A stretch of 64,000 nucleotides of DNA from an uncultured Castellaniella sp. (lineage in GTDB: Bacteria > Pseudomonadota > Gammaproteobacteria > Burkholderiales > Burkholderiaceae_B), in NCBI RefSeq assembly GCF_937988725.1, contig NZ_CALKHS010000010.1, forward strand, positions 868,001 through 932,000. Reading direction: 5' to 3'. The position numbers were made by a program, and so were the translations under genes. Below, piece after piece: positions 53,972 to 62,835 of the stretch; within the stretch, counting starts at the first letter, position 1; the number at the start of each line of letters is the position of its first letter. The notes below the pieces were generated by a model. The model saw only the letters and a list, made by a program, of their open reading frames with translations. It ran no database searches and was not told where the DNA came from.

Positions 53972-55759
53972 ATGGCATGGCAAGACATCCTGATCGCAAG
54001 CGGCCTATGGCTGGTCAAGGCCTACGTGCTGACCGTGCTGGCCGGCGCCGCCGCCATCTGGGGGCTGCGACGCTTCACCCGCTGGGGAAATCAGTTCTGG
54101 CAGCTCAGCTCGGAATTCTTCTCCCCGCGCCGCAACTGGCGGCCGCTGGCGGGCGTGGCGCTGATCCTGCTGCTGACCCTGGGGGCCGTGCGCCTGGATG
54201 TGCTGTTTTCCAACTGGTACAACACCATGTACAGTGCCCTGCAGGCCCTGGACGCCCCGGGCTTCTGGGCCGCCATGCTGCTGTTCGCCCTGCTGGCCGC
54301 CGTCCACGTGGTGCGATCCCTGTTCGACTTCTACGTGCAGCAGGCCTTCGTCGTGCACTGGCGCGAATGGCTGAACGAACGCCTGCTCAGCCGCTGGATG
54401 GAACAGCAGGCCTACTACCGGTCCCAATCGCTCAGCCACCTGGCCGACAACCCGGACCAGCGGATCCAGCAGGACATCACCAACTTCGCCACCACGTCCA
54501 TGACCCTGGCCGTGGGCCTGATCAACGCCGTGGTGTCCACCATCGCCTTCACCCTGATCCTGTGGAACCTGTCGGGCCCCATGACCGTGCTGGGCCATGA
54601 AATCCCCCGCGCCATGGTGTTCCTGGTCTTCATCTACGTCTTCCTGGCCACCGTGCTGGCCATCTGGATCGGCAAACCGCTGATCCGCCTGAATTTTCTG
54701 AACGAGAAACTGAACGCCGACTACCGTTACGCCCTGGTGCGGGTGCGCGAATACGCCGAGAGCATCGCCTTCTACCGGGGCGAGCGCGTGGAAGGCCGCA
54801 CCCTGCGCCACTGGTTCGCCGAAGTGATCGGCAACGCCTGGGACATCATCTACCGGTCGCTGAAGTTCCTGGGATTCAACTTCGTGGTGACGCAGACGGC
54901 CGTCGTCTTCCCCTTCATCATCCAGGCCGCGCGCTTCTTTTCCAAGCAGATCAGCTTGGGCGACCTGATCCAGACCGCCCAGGCCTTCGGCCAGCTGCAG
55001 ACCAACCTGTCGTTCTTCCGCAATGTGTACGACAGCTTCGCCACCTACCGCGCTACCCTGGACCGTCTGACCGGCTTCGACGCCACCATCGACGCCGCCC
55101 GCCAGATGGTGCTGCCCGAAACCCGCCAGGACGGCAGCCGCCTGGCCCTGCAGGGCGTGACGGTCTGCCGCCCCGACGGATACGCGCTGCTGAAGGATCT
55201 GAGCCTGGAAGTGGACCCGGTGCATCCCGTGCTGGTGCGCGGGCCGTCGGGGTCGGGCAAGACGACGCTGCTGCGCACCATCGCGGGCATCTGGCCCTAC
55301 GGATCCGGCGAGATCATCCGTCCGGAAACGGCGTCGCTGTTCCTGGCGCAGAAGCCCTACCTGCCCCTGGGCACCCTGCGCCAGGCCCTGCACTACCCGC
55401 AGCCGGTCGACCAGGTGCCCGCCGGCCAGGACGAAGCCATCCTGGATCTGGTGCAGCTGGGCCACCTGCGCGACCGCCTGGACGTCGAGGACGACTGGAG
55501 CCGCATCCTGTCGCTGGGCGAGCAGCAGCGCCTGGCCTTCGGCCGCCTGCTGATCGCCCGCCCCGACGCCGCCTTCCTGGACGAGGCCACGTCCGCCATG
55601 GACGAGGGACTGGAGGACGCCATGTACCGGCTGCTGCGCGAACAGCTGCCCGCTACGCGGATCATCAGCGTGGGGCACCGCAGCACCCTGCGCCGCCACC
55701 ATGGGGCCGAACTGCTTCTGGAAGGCGAAGGCGGCGGCTGGCAGCTGAAACCCATCTGA
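53972..55759 (+). CDS. SbmA/BacA-like ABC transporter with fused ATPase (YddA type)
   Basis: 595 aa. The N-terminal half is an SbmA/BacA-like membrane domain with about six TM helices (VLFSNWYNTMYSALQALDAPGFW, VVHWREWLNERLLSRWMEQQAYYR, NPDQRIQQDITNF). The C-terminal half (about 395-595) is an ABC ATPase with Walker A GPSGSGKTT, signature LSLGEQQRLAFGR, Walker B AAFLDEATSAMDE and H-loop VGHRS. Homologues include E. coli YddA and mycobacterial Rv1819c. Substrate unknown; peptide, vitamin B12 or very-long-chain fatty-acid transport have been linked to the family. Confidence 0.9.
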   Translation: MAWQDILIASGLWLVKAYVLTVLAGAAAIWGLRRFTRWGNQFWQLSSEFFSPRRNWRPLAGVALILLLTLGAVRLDVLFSNWYNTMYSALQALDAPGFWAAMLLFALLAAVHVVRSLFDFYVQQAFVVHWREWLNERLLSRWMEQQAYYRSQSLSHLADNPDQRIQQDITNFATTSMTLAVGLINAVVSTIAFTLILWNLSGPMTVLGHEIPRAMVFLVFIYVFLATVLAIWIGKPLIRLNFLNEKLNADYRYALVRVREYAESIAFYRGERVEGRTLRHWFAEVIGNAWDIIYRSLKFLGFNFVVTQTAVVFPFIIQAARFFSKQISLGDLIQTAQAFGQLQTNLSFFRNVYDSFATYRATLDRLTGFDATIDAARQMVLPETRQDGSRLALQGVTVCRPDGYALLKDLSLEVDPVHPVLVRGPSGSGKTTLLRTIAGIWPYGSGEIIRPETASLFLAQKPYLPLGTLRQALHYPQPVDQVPAGQDEAILDLVQLGHLRDRLDVEDDWSRILSLGEQQRLAFGRLLIARPDAAFLDEATSAMDEGLEDAMYRLLREQLPATRIISVGHRSTLRRHHGAELLLEGEGGGWQLKPI

Positions 55760-55925
55760 TCCGCTCCCCGGTCCCGCATGCCGCCCGGACAGCGCCACGG
55801 CTCGACTACACTAGGGCCCTGTCCGCTTGCCGCGCAAACGCCGATCCGGACGATTCACGCACGCGGGGCGCCCGGCGGTTGCCCGCTTCGCCCCAAGACC
55901 GTCACACACTTTCTCTTCCACGCCC

Positions 55926-56312
55926 ATGACCGAGTATTACTTTCCCATCAAGCATCTGCACATGACGGCCGTCGGCCTGAGCATCCTGCTCTTCGTGATC
56001 CGCGCCTACTGGTCGGTCACGGGATCCGCCCTGCTGCAGCACCGCCTGGTGCGCATCCTGCCGCACGTGGTCGACACCGTGCTGCTGGTCTGCGGGGTGA
56101 TCCTGGCAGCCATGATCGGCCCCAACCAGCCCTGGATCCTGACCAAGATCGTGCTGCTGATCGCCTACATCGGCGTGGGCACCATCGCCATCAAGCGCGG
56201 GCGCACTACCCGGGGACGCCTGACGGCCGCCGTGGCGGCCGTGGCGATCTTCGCCTACATCGTGGGCGTGGCCATCACGAAGAATTCGGGGTCCTGGTTC
56301 TCGATGCTGTAG
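55926..56312 (+). CDS. SirB2-family membrane protein
   Basis: 128 aa, four TM helices. Conserved SirB features: the N-terminal YFPIKHLHMTAVGLSILLFVIRAYW, RILPHVVDTVLLVCGVILA and WILTKIVLLIAYIGVGTIAIKRG. Start at the ATG at 55926. Family members have no firm function. It stands alone, convergent with the YeiH-like gene. Confidence 0.88.
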   Translation: MTEYYFPIKHLHMTAVGLSILLFVIRAYWSVTGSALLQHRLVRILPHVVDTVLLVCGVILAAMIGPNQPWILTKIVLLIAYIGVGTIAIKRGRTTRGRLTAAVAAVAIFAYIVGVAITKNSGSWFSML

Positions 56313-56390
56313 GCCGGCCGGGACAGCCGCCGGGTTTCACCCGGGCACCCAGGCCCGCATCGGCCGCCGCCGCGGCGGCCGGCATCCGCG

Positions 56391-57461
56391 TCAGAGGCTG
56401 CCCATCGCCCACTGCACGACCAGGCTGCTGAGCGCCACCGCCACCCAGACCCCCAGGCCCAGCAGCAGCGGCCGCGCGCCCGCCACCGCCATGCGGCGCA
56501 GGTCGGACGACAGGCCGATGGCCGTCAGCGCCATGATGATCAGGAACTGCGAGCCCAGGTGCAGGAAGGACAGCAGGGACTCGGGAATCAGCCCCAGGGA
56601 CCGGACCCCGGAGGCCACCAGGAACCACAGGATGAACCAGGGGAAGATCCGCGCCAGGGACACGCGGGTTTCCGCCTGGCGCGCGCGCCAGGCCGTCCAC
56701 AGGGCCAGGCCGACGCAGACGGGGATGATCAGGGTCGCCCGGGTCAGCTTGACGATGGTGGCGATGTCGCCCGCCGCCGTGCTGTAGCTGTAGCCGGCCG
56801 CCACCACGGACGAGGTATCGTTGATGGCGGTGCCCGCCCACAGGCCGAAGCCCGCATCGCTCAGGCCCATCCAGTGCCCCAGGGGCGGGAACACCAGCAC
56901 CGCGATGACGTTGAACAGGAAGATGGTGGAGATCGCCAGGGCGGTGTCGTGGTCGTCCGGCTTGATGATGGGGGCCACGGCCGCGATGGCGGACCCTCCG
57001 CAGATGGCCGTCCCGACTCCGATCAGGGTGCGCAAGTGGCCGGTCAGGCCCAGCCAGCGTCCCAGCAGCCAGGCCGCGACGAAAGCCGTGGTCAGCGTCA
57101 CCAGCGTCACGGCCAGGGACGAAGCCCCGGTCTGCACGACCTGCCCCAGGCTCAGGCCGAAGCCCAGGCCGATGATGGACCATTTCAGCACCTGGCGGCT
57201 GCTGTAGCCGATGCCCGGCACGAAGACCGGCGACACCCCCAGCAGATTGCGCCACAGCATGCCCAGCACGATCCCCATGACCGGCCCTCCGATCAGCGGA
57301 AACCAGCGCCCCAGTTGCCAGGCCGCCACGGCCAGGCCGCCCGACAGGGCGATGCCGTACCAGCGGGACGGCGTGCGCGGCCGCCCGTCGGCCAGAGCGG
57401 GCGAGGCGGCCGCCCGGCCTGAGGCGGGCAGAGGATGGGGAACGGCAGAGATCGGCAACAT
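56391..57461 (-). CDS. yeiH: YeiH-family putative sulfate/sulfite exporter
   Basis: 356 aa from the ATG at 57461, about 10 TM helices. Family blocks: VPGIGYSSRQVLKWSIIGLGFGLSLGQV, LIGVGTAICGGSAIAAVAPIIK, WAGTAINDTSSVVAAGYSYS. In enterobacteria and Cronobacter a divergent YeiE LysR regulator responds to sulfite; the same divergent arrangement occurs here, so sulfite or a related sulfur compound is a reasonable guess. Confidence 0.88.
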   Translation of the reverse strand: MLPISAVPHPLPASGRAAASPALADGRPRTPSRWYGIALSGGLAVAAWQLGRWFPLIGGPVMGIVLGMLWRNLLGVSPVFVPGIGYSSRQVLKWSIIGLGFGLSLGQVVQTGASSLAVTLVTLTTAFVAAWLLGRWLGLTGHLRTLIGVGTAICGGSAIAAVAPIIKPDDHDTALAISTIFLFNVIAVLVFPPLGHWMGLSDAGFGLWAGTAINDTSSVVAAGYSYSTAAGDIATIVKLTRATLIIPVCVGLALWTAWRARQAETRVSLARIFPWFILWFLVASGVRSLGLIPESLLSFLHLGSQFLIIMALTAIGLSSDLRRMAVAGARPLLLGLGVWVAVALSSLVVQWAMGSL

Positions 57462-57544
57462 GGGCGCATCCGCAAAAGAAAGAGGTCGATTGCATTCTAG
57501 GGAAACCCGGCCAATCAATAAATTCAGTAATGATGACTCGACCA

Positions 57545-57559
57545 ATCAAAAAAATTGAT
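57545..57559. promoter_or_regulatory. palindrome in the yeiH / LysR divergent region
   Basis: Perfect 15-base dyad ATCAAAAAAATTGAT in the AT-rich part of the 156-base intergenic region, 59 bases before the LysR start. AATCAAT also occurs nearby at 57513-57519. Candidate operator for the LysR regulator; not a match I can name. Confidence 0.5.
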
Positions 57560-57617
57560 GTGTTGGCCGATCGCCCCCTACAATGTCCGGTGTCCGCAGA
57601 CCTCGGGATCCCTCATC

Positions 57618-58517
57618 ATGATCGGCTTGAGCATCCGCCAGCTGGAAGTCTTCGACGCCGTCGCCACCACCGGCAGCGTGCGCCGGGCGGCCGAGCAACT
57701 GCACCTGACGCAGCCGGCCATCAGCATGGCGCTGGCGGAACTGGAACGGCAGCTGGGCAGCACGCTGTTCGACCGCGAACGCGGCCGGCTGCGCCTGAAC
57801 GCGCAGGGCGCCGAACAGCTGCCCCTGGCCCGGGAGATCCTGGAACGCCTGCAGGACATGCAGCGCCGCCACCCCGGCACCCGGGAAGCCCTGAGCGGCG
57901 CCTTGCGCATCGGCGCCAGCAACACGGTGGGCAACTACCTGGTGGGGGAACTTCTGGGCCCCATCGTGGCCCAACATCCCATGATCGCGCTGCATCTCAC
58001 AGTGGACAATACGCGGGAGATCGTCGCCATGCTGCTGGACCACGCCATCGACATCGCCTGCGTCGAAGGCCCCGTCCATCATGCGCGGCTGGAAACCCTG
58101 GCCTGGCGCAGCGACGCCCTGGTCGTCTGCGCGGCGCCCTCGCATCCGCTGGCCCGGCGCTCGCGGCTGAAGGCCCAGGATTTCGCGGATGCCCACTGGA
58201 TCCTGCGCGAACGCGGATCCGCCACCCGCACCCTGACCGAACAGGCGCTGACCGCCCTGCCGCCCGGCCGCATCCTGCTGGAGCTGGGCCAGATCGAAGC
58301 CATCAAGCAGGCCGTCATCGCCGGCCTGGGGATCGCCTGCCTGCCCTACGCGGCTACGCTGGACGCCGTCGCCACCGGCCGGCTGCGGGTGCTGCGCACC
58401 CCTTTCCTGAACCTGGACCGGCGCCTGTCGCTGGTGCTGCACCGCAGCCGCTATCGCGGTACGCTCATCGAGGCATTTCTACATTCCCTGGAGGTCGACA
58501 CCCATGCCCAAGACTGA
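57618..58517 (+). CDS. LysR-family regulator, YeiE-like
   Basis: 299 aa from the ATG at 57618. Helix-turn-helix RQLEVFDAVATTGSVRRAAEQLHLTQPAISMALAELERQLG (about 7-47), then a LysR effector domain (LSGALRIGASNTVGNYLVGELLGPIVAQHP, LVVCAAPSHPLA, GLGIACLPY). Resembles YeiE/CbbR-type regulators. Probably controls the divergent exporter and possibly the phospholipase whose start overlaps its end by 14 bases. Confidence 0.92.
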   Translation: MIGLSIRQLEVFDAVATTGSVRRAAEQLHLTQPAISMALAELERQLGSTLFDRERGRLRLNAQGAEQLPLAREILERLQDMQRRHPGTREALSGALRIGASNTVGNYLVGELLGPIVAQHPMIALHLTVDNTREIVAMLLDHAIDIACVEGPVHHARLETLAWRSDALVVCAAPSHPLARRSRLKAQDFADAHWILRERGSATRTLTEQALTALPPGRILLELGQIEAIKQAVIAGLGIACLPYAATLDAVATGRLRVLRTPFLNLDRRLSLVLHRSRYRGTLIEAFLHSLEVDTHAQD

Positions 58518-59691
58518 ATCCCGCGTCGCGGCCGCCCATGAAGCCTACGAGGTCCGCGCGCTGGTGCTGCAAGGCGGCGGCGCCCTGGGGGCTTATCAGG
58601 CCGGCGTCTACCAGGGGCTGAACGAGGCCGACATCCAGCTGACGGAACTGGCCGGCATTTCCATCGGCGCCCTGAACGTCGCCATCATCGCCGGCAACCC
58701 GGTCGAAAAACGCGTCGAGCGCCTGCAGGCTTTCTGGGACACCATCTGCCAGCCCTACGTCGGCCCGGGCGCCAACGCGCTGATGGAGCAAACCCTGTTC
58801 CAGGTGAACGACCTGGCCCGTCAGTTCCTGGGCGCCCTGCACGCCGGCAGCGCGCTGATGGTCGGGCAAAAGGGGTTCTTCCACCCGCGCTTTCCGCCCG
58901 CCGCCCTGTCCGCCAGCCTGGACCCCGGCTGTGTGGGCCACTACGACACCCGCCCCCTGAAGGACACCCTGGAATCCCTGTGCGATTTCGACCTCATCAA
59001 CGACGGCGGCCTGCACGTGTCGATCGGCGCGGTGAACGTGCGCACGGGCAATTTCACTTACTTCGACAATCGCAAGACGCGCCTGAGGGCGGAGCATTTC
59101 ATGGCTTCGGGCGCCCTGCCCCCCGCCTTCCCCGCCATCGAGATCGATGGCGAATACTATTGGGACGGCGGCCTGGTGTCCAACACCCCGCTGACCAAGG
59201 TGCTGGAACAGCGCCCCGAGCGCGACACCCTGGTGTTCCAGGTGGACCTGTGGTCGGCGCGCGGACCGGTGCCGCGCAGCATGAACGAAGTCAGCGACCG
59301 CGTCCAGGACATCCGCTATTCCAGCCGCACGCGGATGATGACCGAGGAAATGCGGGCGCACCGCAAGATGCAGCGGCTGTTGCGTCAGGTGCTGGACCAG
59401 GTGCCCGAGGCCGTGCGGGAGCAGGACGCCGCCTGCCGGCAGGCGGCCGAACTGGCCAGCGGCGCCCGCAGCAACGTCATCCACCTGATCTACCGCGACA
59501 AGCCGTACGAGCAGCATTTCCGGGATTTCCAGTTCGGCCCCGCCACCATGCGCGAGCACTGGGCCATGGGCCTGCAGGACATCCGCAACACCCTGGCGCA
59601 TCCGCGCTATCTGGCCATGCCGGACAACGTCGCGGGCTTCATCACGCACGACGTGCACCGCGACGAGATCGAGGAAAGCATGGGGTCCTGA
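58504..59691 (+). CDS. patatin-like phospholipase
   Basis: 395 aa, serine-aspartate hydrolase. Oxyanion motif LQGGGALGAYQAGV (about 22-35), nucleophile Ser53 in GISIGAL, and the catalytic Asp in YYWDGGLVSN. The C-terminal third (about 290-395, LIYRDKPYEQHFRDFQFGPATMREHWAMG) is the DUF3734-type extension common in proteobacterial patatins. No signal peptide, so it may act in the cytoplasm or be exported otherwise. The start lies 14 bases inside the LysR gene. Confidence 0.92.
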   Translation: MPKTESRVAAAHEAYEVRALVLQGGGALGAYQAGVYQGLNEADIQLTELAGISIGALNVAIIAGNPVEKRVERLQAFWDTICQPYVGPGANALMEQTLFQVNDLARQFLGALHAGSALMVGQKGFFHPRFPPAALSASLDPGCVGHYDTRPLKDTLESLCDFDLINDGGLHVSIGAVNVRTGNFTYFDNRKTRLRAEHFMASGALPPAFPAIEIDGEYYWDGGLVSNTPLTKVLEQRPERDTLVFQVDLWSARGPVPRSMNEVSDRVQDIRYSSRTRMMTEEMRAHRKMQRLLRQVLDQVPEAVREQDAACRQAAELASGARSNVIHLIYRDKPYEQHFRDFQFGPATMREHWAMGLQDIRNTLAHPRYLAMPDNVAGFITHDVHRDEIEESMGS

Positions 59692-59717
59692 CGTTTCGCC
59701 CGGCGCAAGGACGCGCG

Positions 59718-60668
59718 TCAGGCCCGACCGGGCCGGGGCGGCGCGACCGCCGCCTGTTCGCGGGACCTGCGGCCCAGCACGACGGCGGCCGCCGCCACCA
59801 GGACCGTGCCGACCACCTGCAGCACGGTGATCGGTTCGCCCAGGAACGCCCAGGCCAGGAACAGGATGGACACCGGTCCCAGCAAGCCCAGCTGCGCCGT
59901 CAGCGGCGCGCCGATCCGGGCCACCGACCACATGATCATGAAGGTCGGAATGACCGTGTTGACCGTCGCATGGATCAGGGACAGGCCGTACACGGGCCAG
60001 GTCTGGTCCAGGCCCGCCAGCCCCTTGACCAGGAAGAAGTGCGCCATCGTCACCCCGGCGGACACCGTCATGGCGTAGGCCACCAGCCGCGTGGCCGTGA
60101 CCCGCTCGATCAATTCCCCCGATCCGATCAGATACATGGCATAGGAAAAGGCCGCCCCCAGCACGCAGGCCGATCCCAGGATGACGTTGTCGCCCGCGAC
60201 GGACAGGTCGTCCCAGAACACCAGGGCGACGCCGGCATAGGCCAGCGCCATGGCCAGCCACTGGCGCGAGGAAATCGCCTTGCCCAGGAACCAGGCCGAG
60301 ATCAGCAACACGAAGGTCGGCGCCAGGAACAGGATCAGGCGTTCCAGCCCCGCCGAGATGTATTGCAGGCCCAGGAAATCCAGGAAACTGGACAGGTAGT
60401 AGCCGATGAATCCCAGGATGAAAATGCGCACACCGTCGCGCCAGCCCAGGCGGGCGATCAGCCCCTGCCGGGCGCGGCGGGCCTGGTAGAGCGCCACGGC
60501 GGCGAAAAACGGCAGGGCCAGCAGCATCCGGAAGCCAATCACGTCCAGCGCATCCACGCCGTGCAGGTACAGCAGCTTGGCGACGATCGCCTTGGCGGAA
60601 AACAGGACCGCCCCCAGCCCCGCCAGCACGAACCCGGTCCAGAACAGGCGGCGAGAGATGTCCGGCAT
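59718..60668 (-). CDS. EamA/DMT-family membrane transporter
   Basis: 316 aa, ten TM helices in two EamA repeats (about 10-150 and 165-305). N-terminus FWTGFVLAGLGAVLFSAKAIVAKLLYLHGVDALDVIGFRM, second repeat ending GPVSILFLAWAFLGEPITVLQVVGTVLV. Substrate unknown (metabolite or drug exporter). Divergent from marR with a candidate MarR operator in the 43-base gap, so it may be under the same control as the efflux genes. Confidence 0.9.
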   Translation of the reverse strand: MPDISRRLFWTGFVLAGLGAVLFSAKAIVAKLLYLHGVDALDVIGFRMLLALPFFAAVALYQARRARQGLIARLGWRDGVRIFILGFIGYYLSSFLDFLGLQYISAGLERLILFLAPTFVLLISAWFLGKAISSRQWLAMALAYAGVALVFWDDLSVAGDNVILGSACVLGAAFSYAMYLIGSGELIERVTATRLVAYAMTVSAGVTMAHFFLVKGLAGLDQTWPVYGLSLIHATVNTVIPTFMIMWSVARIGAPLTAQLGLLGPVSILFLAWAFLGEPITVLQVVGTVLVAAAAVVLGRRSREQAAVAPPRPGRA

Positions 60669-60675
60669 TATTTAG

Positions 60676-60694
60676 TTGCCTAGTCAGATACTGA
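60676..60694. promoter_or_regulatory. candidate MarR operator, copy 1
   Basis: The sequence TTGCCTAGTCAGATACTGA lies between the divergent transporter and marR. TTGCCT could be the -35 and TAGAAT (60700-60705) the -10 of marR, 18 bases apart, so a bound repressor would block the promoter. It recurs with two changes at 61319-61337. Confidence 0.75.
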
Positions 60695-60711
60695 GGGAGT
60701 AGAATTTTAAC

Positions 60712-61260
60712 ATGCAAGCTCCCACACCCACCGCTCCGGATCGTCCGGATGCCGTCCCCGCCACCGGCCCGCTGTGCTGCTTCTACAGCGACAGCCCCGG
60801 CGACCTGACCGCGGACCGCAACGTCGGCCTGCTGATCCGGCATCTGCATGTCCTGGTGCACCGGGTGATCGATCTGCGCACGCTGCCTCTGGGGCTGACC
60901 GCCAACCAATGGCGCCCGCTGCTGCTGATCCAGCACAAGCGCATCGACACCCCGGCCGAACTGGCTCGCGCCATGAACGTGGATACCGGAGCCATGACCC
61001 GGATGCTGGACCGCCTGGAAGCCAAGGGCTTCATCCGCCGCGACCGCATCCCCGAAGACCGCCGGGTCGTGAAGATCACCCTGACCGACACGGGCCACGC
61101 CCTGACGGACCAGATACTGCCCATCATCGCCGAAGCCCTGAACCTGCACCTGCAGGGCTTTTCCGACGACGAGATCCGCATGCTGCTGGCCTTGCTGAAA
61201 CGCATGATACAGAACGGCGAACAAGTCCTGCAGCAGGCCTGTACCCCCCCCGAACCCTGA
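60712..61260 (+). CDS. MarR-family transcriptional regulator
   Basis: 182 aa, winged helix repressor. The DNA-binding region is TPAELARAMNVDTGAMTRMLDRLEAKGFIRRDRIPEDRRVVKITLTDTGHAL (about 83-135). Similar to EmrR/MprA-type regulators, including the position just upstream of an efflux operon. Two cysteines (Cys22, Cys23) and Cys178 may be redox-sensitive; this is a guess. The ATG is 6 bases from a -10-like hexamer, so the message may be leaderless. Confidence 0.93.
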   Translation: MQAPTPTAPDRPDAVPATGPLCCFYSDSPGDLTADRNVGLLIRHLHVLVHRVIDLRTLPLGLTANQWRPLLLIQHKRIDTPAELARAMNVDTGAMTRMLDRLEAKGFIRRDRIPEDRRVVKITLTDTGHALTDQILPIIAEALNLHLQGFSDDEIRMLLALLKRMIQNGEQVLQQACTPPEP

Positions 61261-61313
61261 TCCGACCCGGCCATTACCCGATATTCGGGCATGGATATCC
61301 CGAAGTTTCGCTC

Positions 61314-61337
61314 TATAATTGTCTAGTCAGATACAGA
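61314..61337 (+). promoter_or_regulatory. efflux operon promoter with MarR operator, copy 2
   Basis: TATAAT at 61314-61319 is followed directly by TTGTCTAGTCAGATACAGA (61319-61337), the near-copy of the operator in front of marR. A repressor there would cover the transcription start of the nodT-emrA genes. No good -35 is visible. Confidence 0.75.
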
Positions 61338-61368
61338 CCGAATCAACTACTTTCAGCTTCCTGTCAGC

Positions 61369-62820
61369 ATGAAACCCTTCATCCCACTGCTGTTGGTCCT
61401 GGCCCTGTCGGCCTGCGCCCCCATGGATCCCGGCTCGCCGGCCGTGCAGCCCCTGACGGGCGAACGCCTGGCCCTGCAGGCCGATCCGGCCCTGGCCTGG
61501 CCCAAGGACGACTGGTGGACCCGCTACCAGGACCCGCAGCTGAACCGTCTGATCGATCAGGCGCTGCAATCCAGCCCGTCCCTGCAGGCCGCCGCCGCCC
61601 GGGTGCGCGCCGCGCAGGCGGCCGCCCGGGGCGCGCGCGCCGTGCAGTGGCCCCAGGTCAACGCCAACTATCACCTGACCCGTGAGCGGCTGAGCGAGAA
61701 TTACATCTACCCGCCGCCATTGGGGGGTTCTTACCAGAGCGACACGGGCCTGGGACTGCAGCTGGACTTCAATCTGGACCTGTGGGGCAAGCAGCGCGCC
61801 CTGGCGGCAGCCGCCGGACAGCGCGCCGACGCCGCCCGGGCTTCCAGCCAGCAGGCCCGCACCCTGCTGGTATCGGCCGTCGCGCAAAGCTACTTCCAGC
61901 TGCAGGACGCCCAGGCCCAGGCCGTCGCCATCGAATCCATCGTCAGCAAGTTGCAGGAAGCCCTGAACATCACGCGCGACCGGTACAAGAACGGCCTGGG
62001 CATCCAGGTGGACGTGGACCAGGCGGACTCCGCCGTGTCCTCCGCCCAGGTGCAGCTGAGTCAGGCCCGCAACAACGCCGAACTGCTGCATCACCAGCTG
62101 GCCGCCTTGCTGGGGGTGTCGCCCGAACAGCTGCCGGCGCTGCCGATCCAGGCGCAGCACGCCCTGCCGGCCGGCGTGCCGGCCCACATGCCCCTGGCGC
62201 TGCTGGGGCGTCGCGCCGACATCGCCGCCGCCCGCCTGCAGGCGCAGGCCGCCGGGGCGGAAGTCTCCGCCGCCAAGGCCGATTTCCTGCCCAATGTGAA
62301 TCTGTCCGCGGCGGCCGGCTTCCTTTCCCTGGGGATGGACAAGCTGGTGCGCAGCAGCAGCGAGAACTACAGCGCCGGGCCGGTGATCACCCTGCCGATC
62401 TTCCACGCCGGCGCCCTGAACGCGCAACTGGCCGGCCAGCGCGCCGCCCGCGACGAAGCCATCGCGCAATACAACGAGACGGTCCTGGGCGCCATCCGCG
62501 AGGTCGCCGACGCCAGCGCCTCGATCCGCTCGCTGCAGGAACAGATCCGCCACCAGGAAGCCAGCCTGAAAGCCATCACCTCCGCCTACGACGTCGCGCT
62601 GGACCGCTACAAGGCGGGCCTGGGCAATTTCGTGCAGGTGCTGCTGGCCCAGAGCGAGGCTCTGAAGCAGACCGTGCAGACCACGGACCTGCATGCCCGC
62701 GCCTACGTGCTGGACGTGCAGCTGGCCACCGCCCTGGGCGGCGGCTACGAGCAGCCCCCGGCCGGGGCGGACGCCGACGCCCCCGCCGCCGCCCGTTCGT
62801 CCTCGACTTCCACCGACTAA
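61369..62820 (+). CDS. NodT-family outer-membrane efflux lipoprotein
   Basis: TolC-like outer-membrane channel of a tripartite pump. 483 aa: lipoprotein signal with LSAC (Cys16), then two OEP repeats (DDWWTRYQDPQLNRLIDQALQSSPSLQAAAARVRAAQA; ITRDRYKNGLGIQVDVDQADSAVSSAQVQL; SAYDVALDRYKAGLGNFVQVLLAQSEAL). Ends with a low-complexity Ala/Asp/Ser tail. Its neighbours and the MarR control suggest export of drugs or aromatic compounds. Confidence 0.94.
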   Translation: MKPFIPLLLVLALSACAPMDPGSPAVQPLTGERLALQADPALAWPKDDWWTRYQDPQLNRLIDQALQSSPSLQAAAARVRAAQAAARGARAVQWPQVNANYHLTRERLSENYIYPPPLGGSYQSDTGLGLQLDFNLDLWGKQRALAAAAGQRADAARASSQQARTLLVSAVAQSYFQLQDAQAQAVAIESIVSKLQEALNITRDRYKNGLGIQVDVDQADSAVSSAQVQLSQARNNAELLHHQLAALLGVSPEQLPALPIQAQHALPAGVPAHMPLALLGRRADIAAARLQAQAAGAEVSAAKADFLPNVNLSAAAGFLSLGMDKLVRSSSENYSAGPVITLPIFHAGALNAQLAGQRAARDEAIAQYNETVLGAIREVADASASIRSLQEQIRHQEASLKAITSAYDVALDRYKAGLGNFVQVLLAQSEALKQTVQTTDLHARAYVLDVQLATALGGGYEQPPAGADADAPAAARSSSTSTD

Positions 62821-62835
62821 ATCATCAAGCGCATC

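Noticed and set aside
58465..61224. 919-codon open frame on the minus strand through the patatin, EamA and marR region
   Set aside because: Runs antisense to the patatin and MarR genes and out of frame with the EamA gene; low-complexity composition and no domain.
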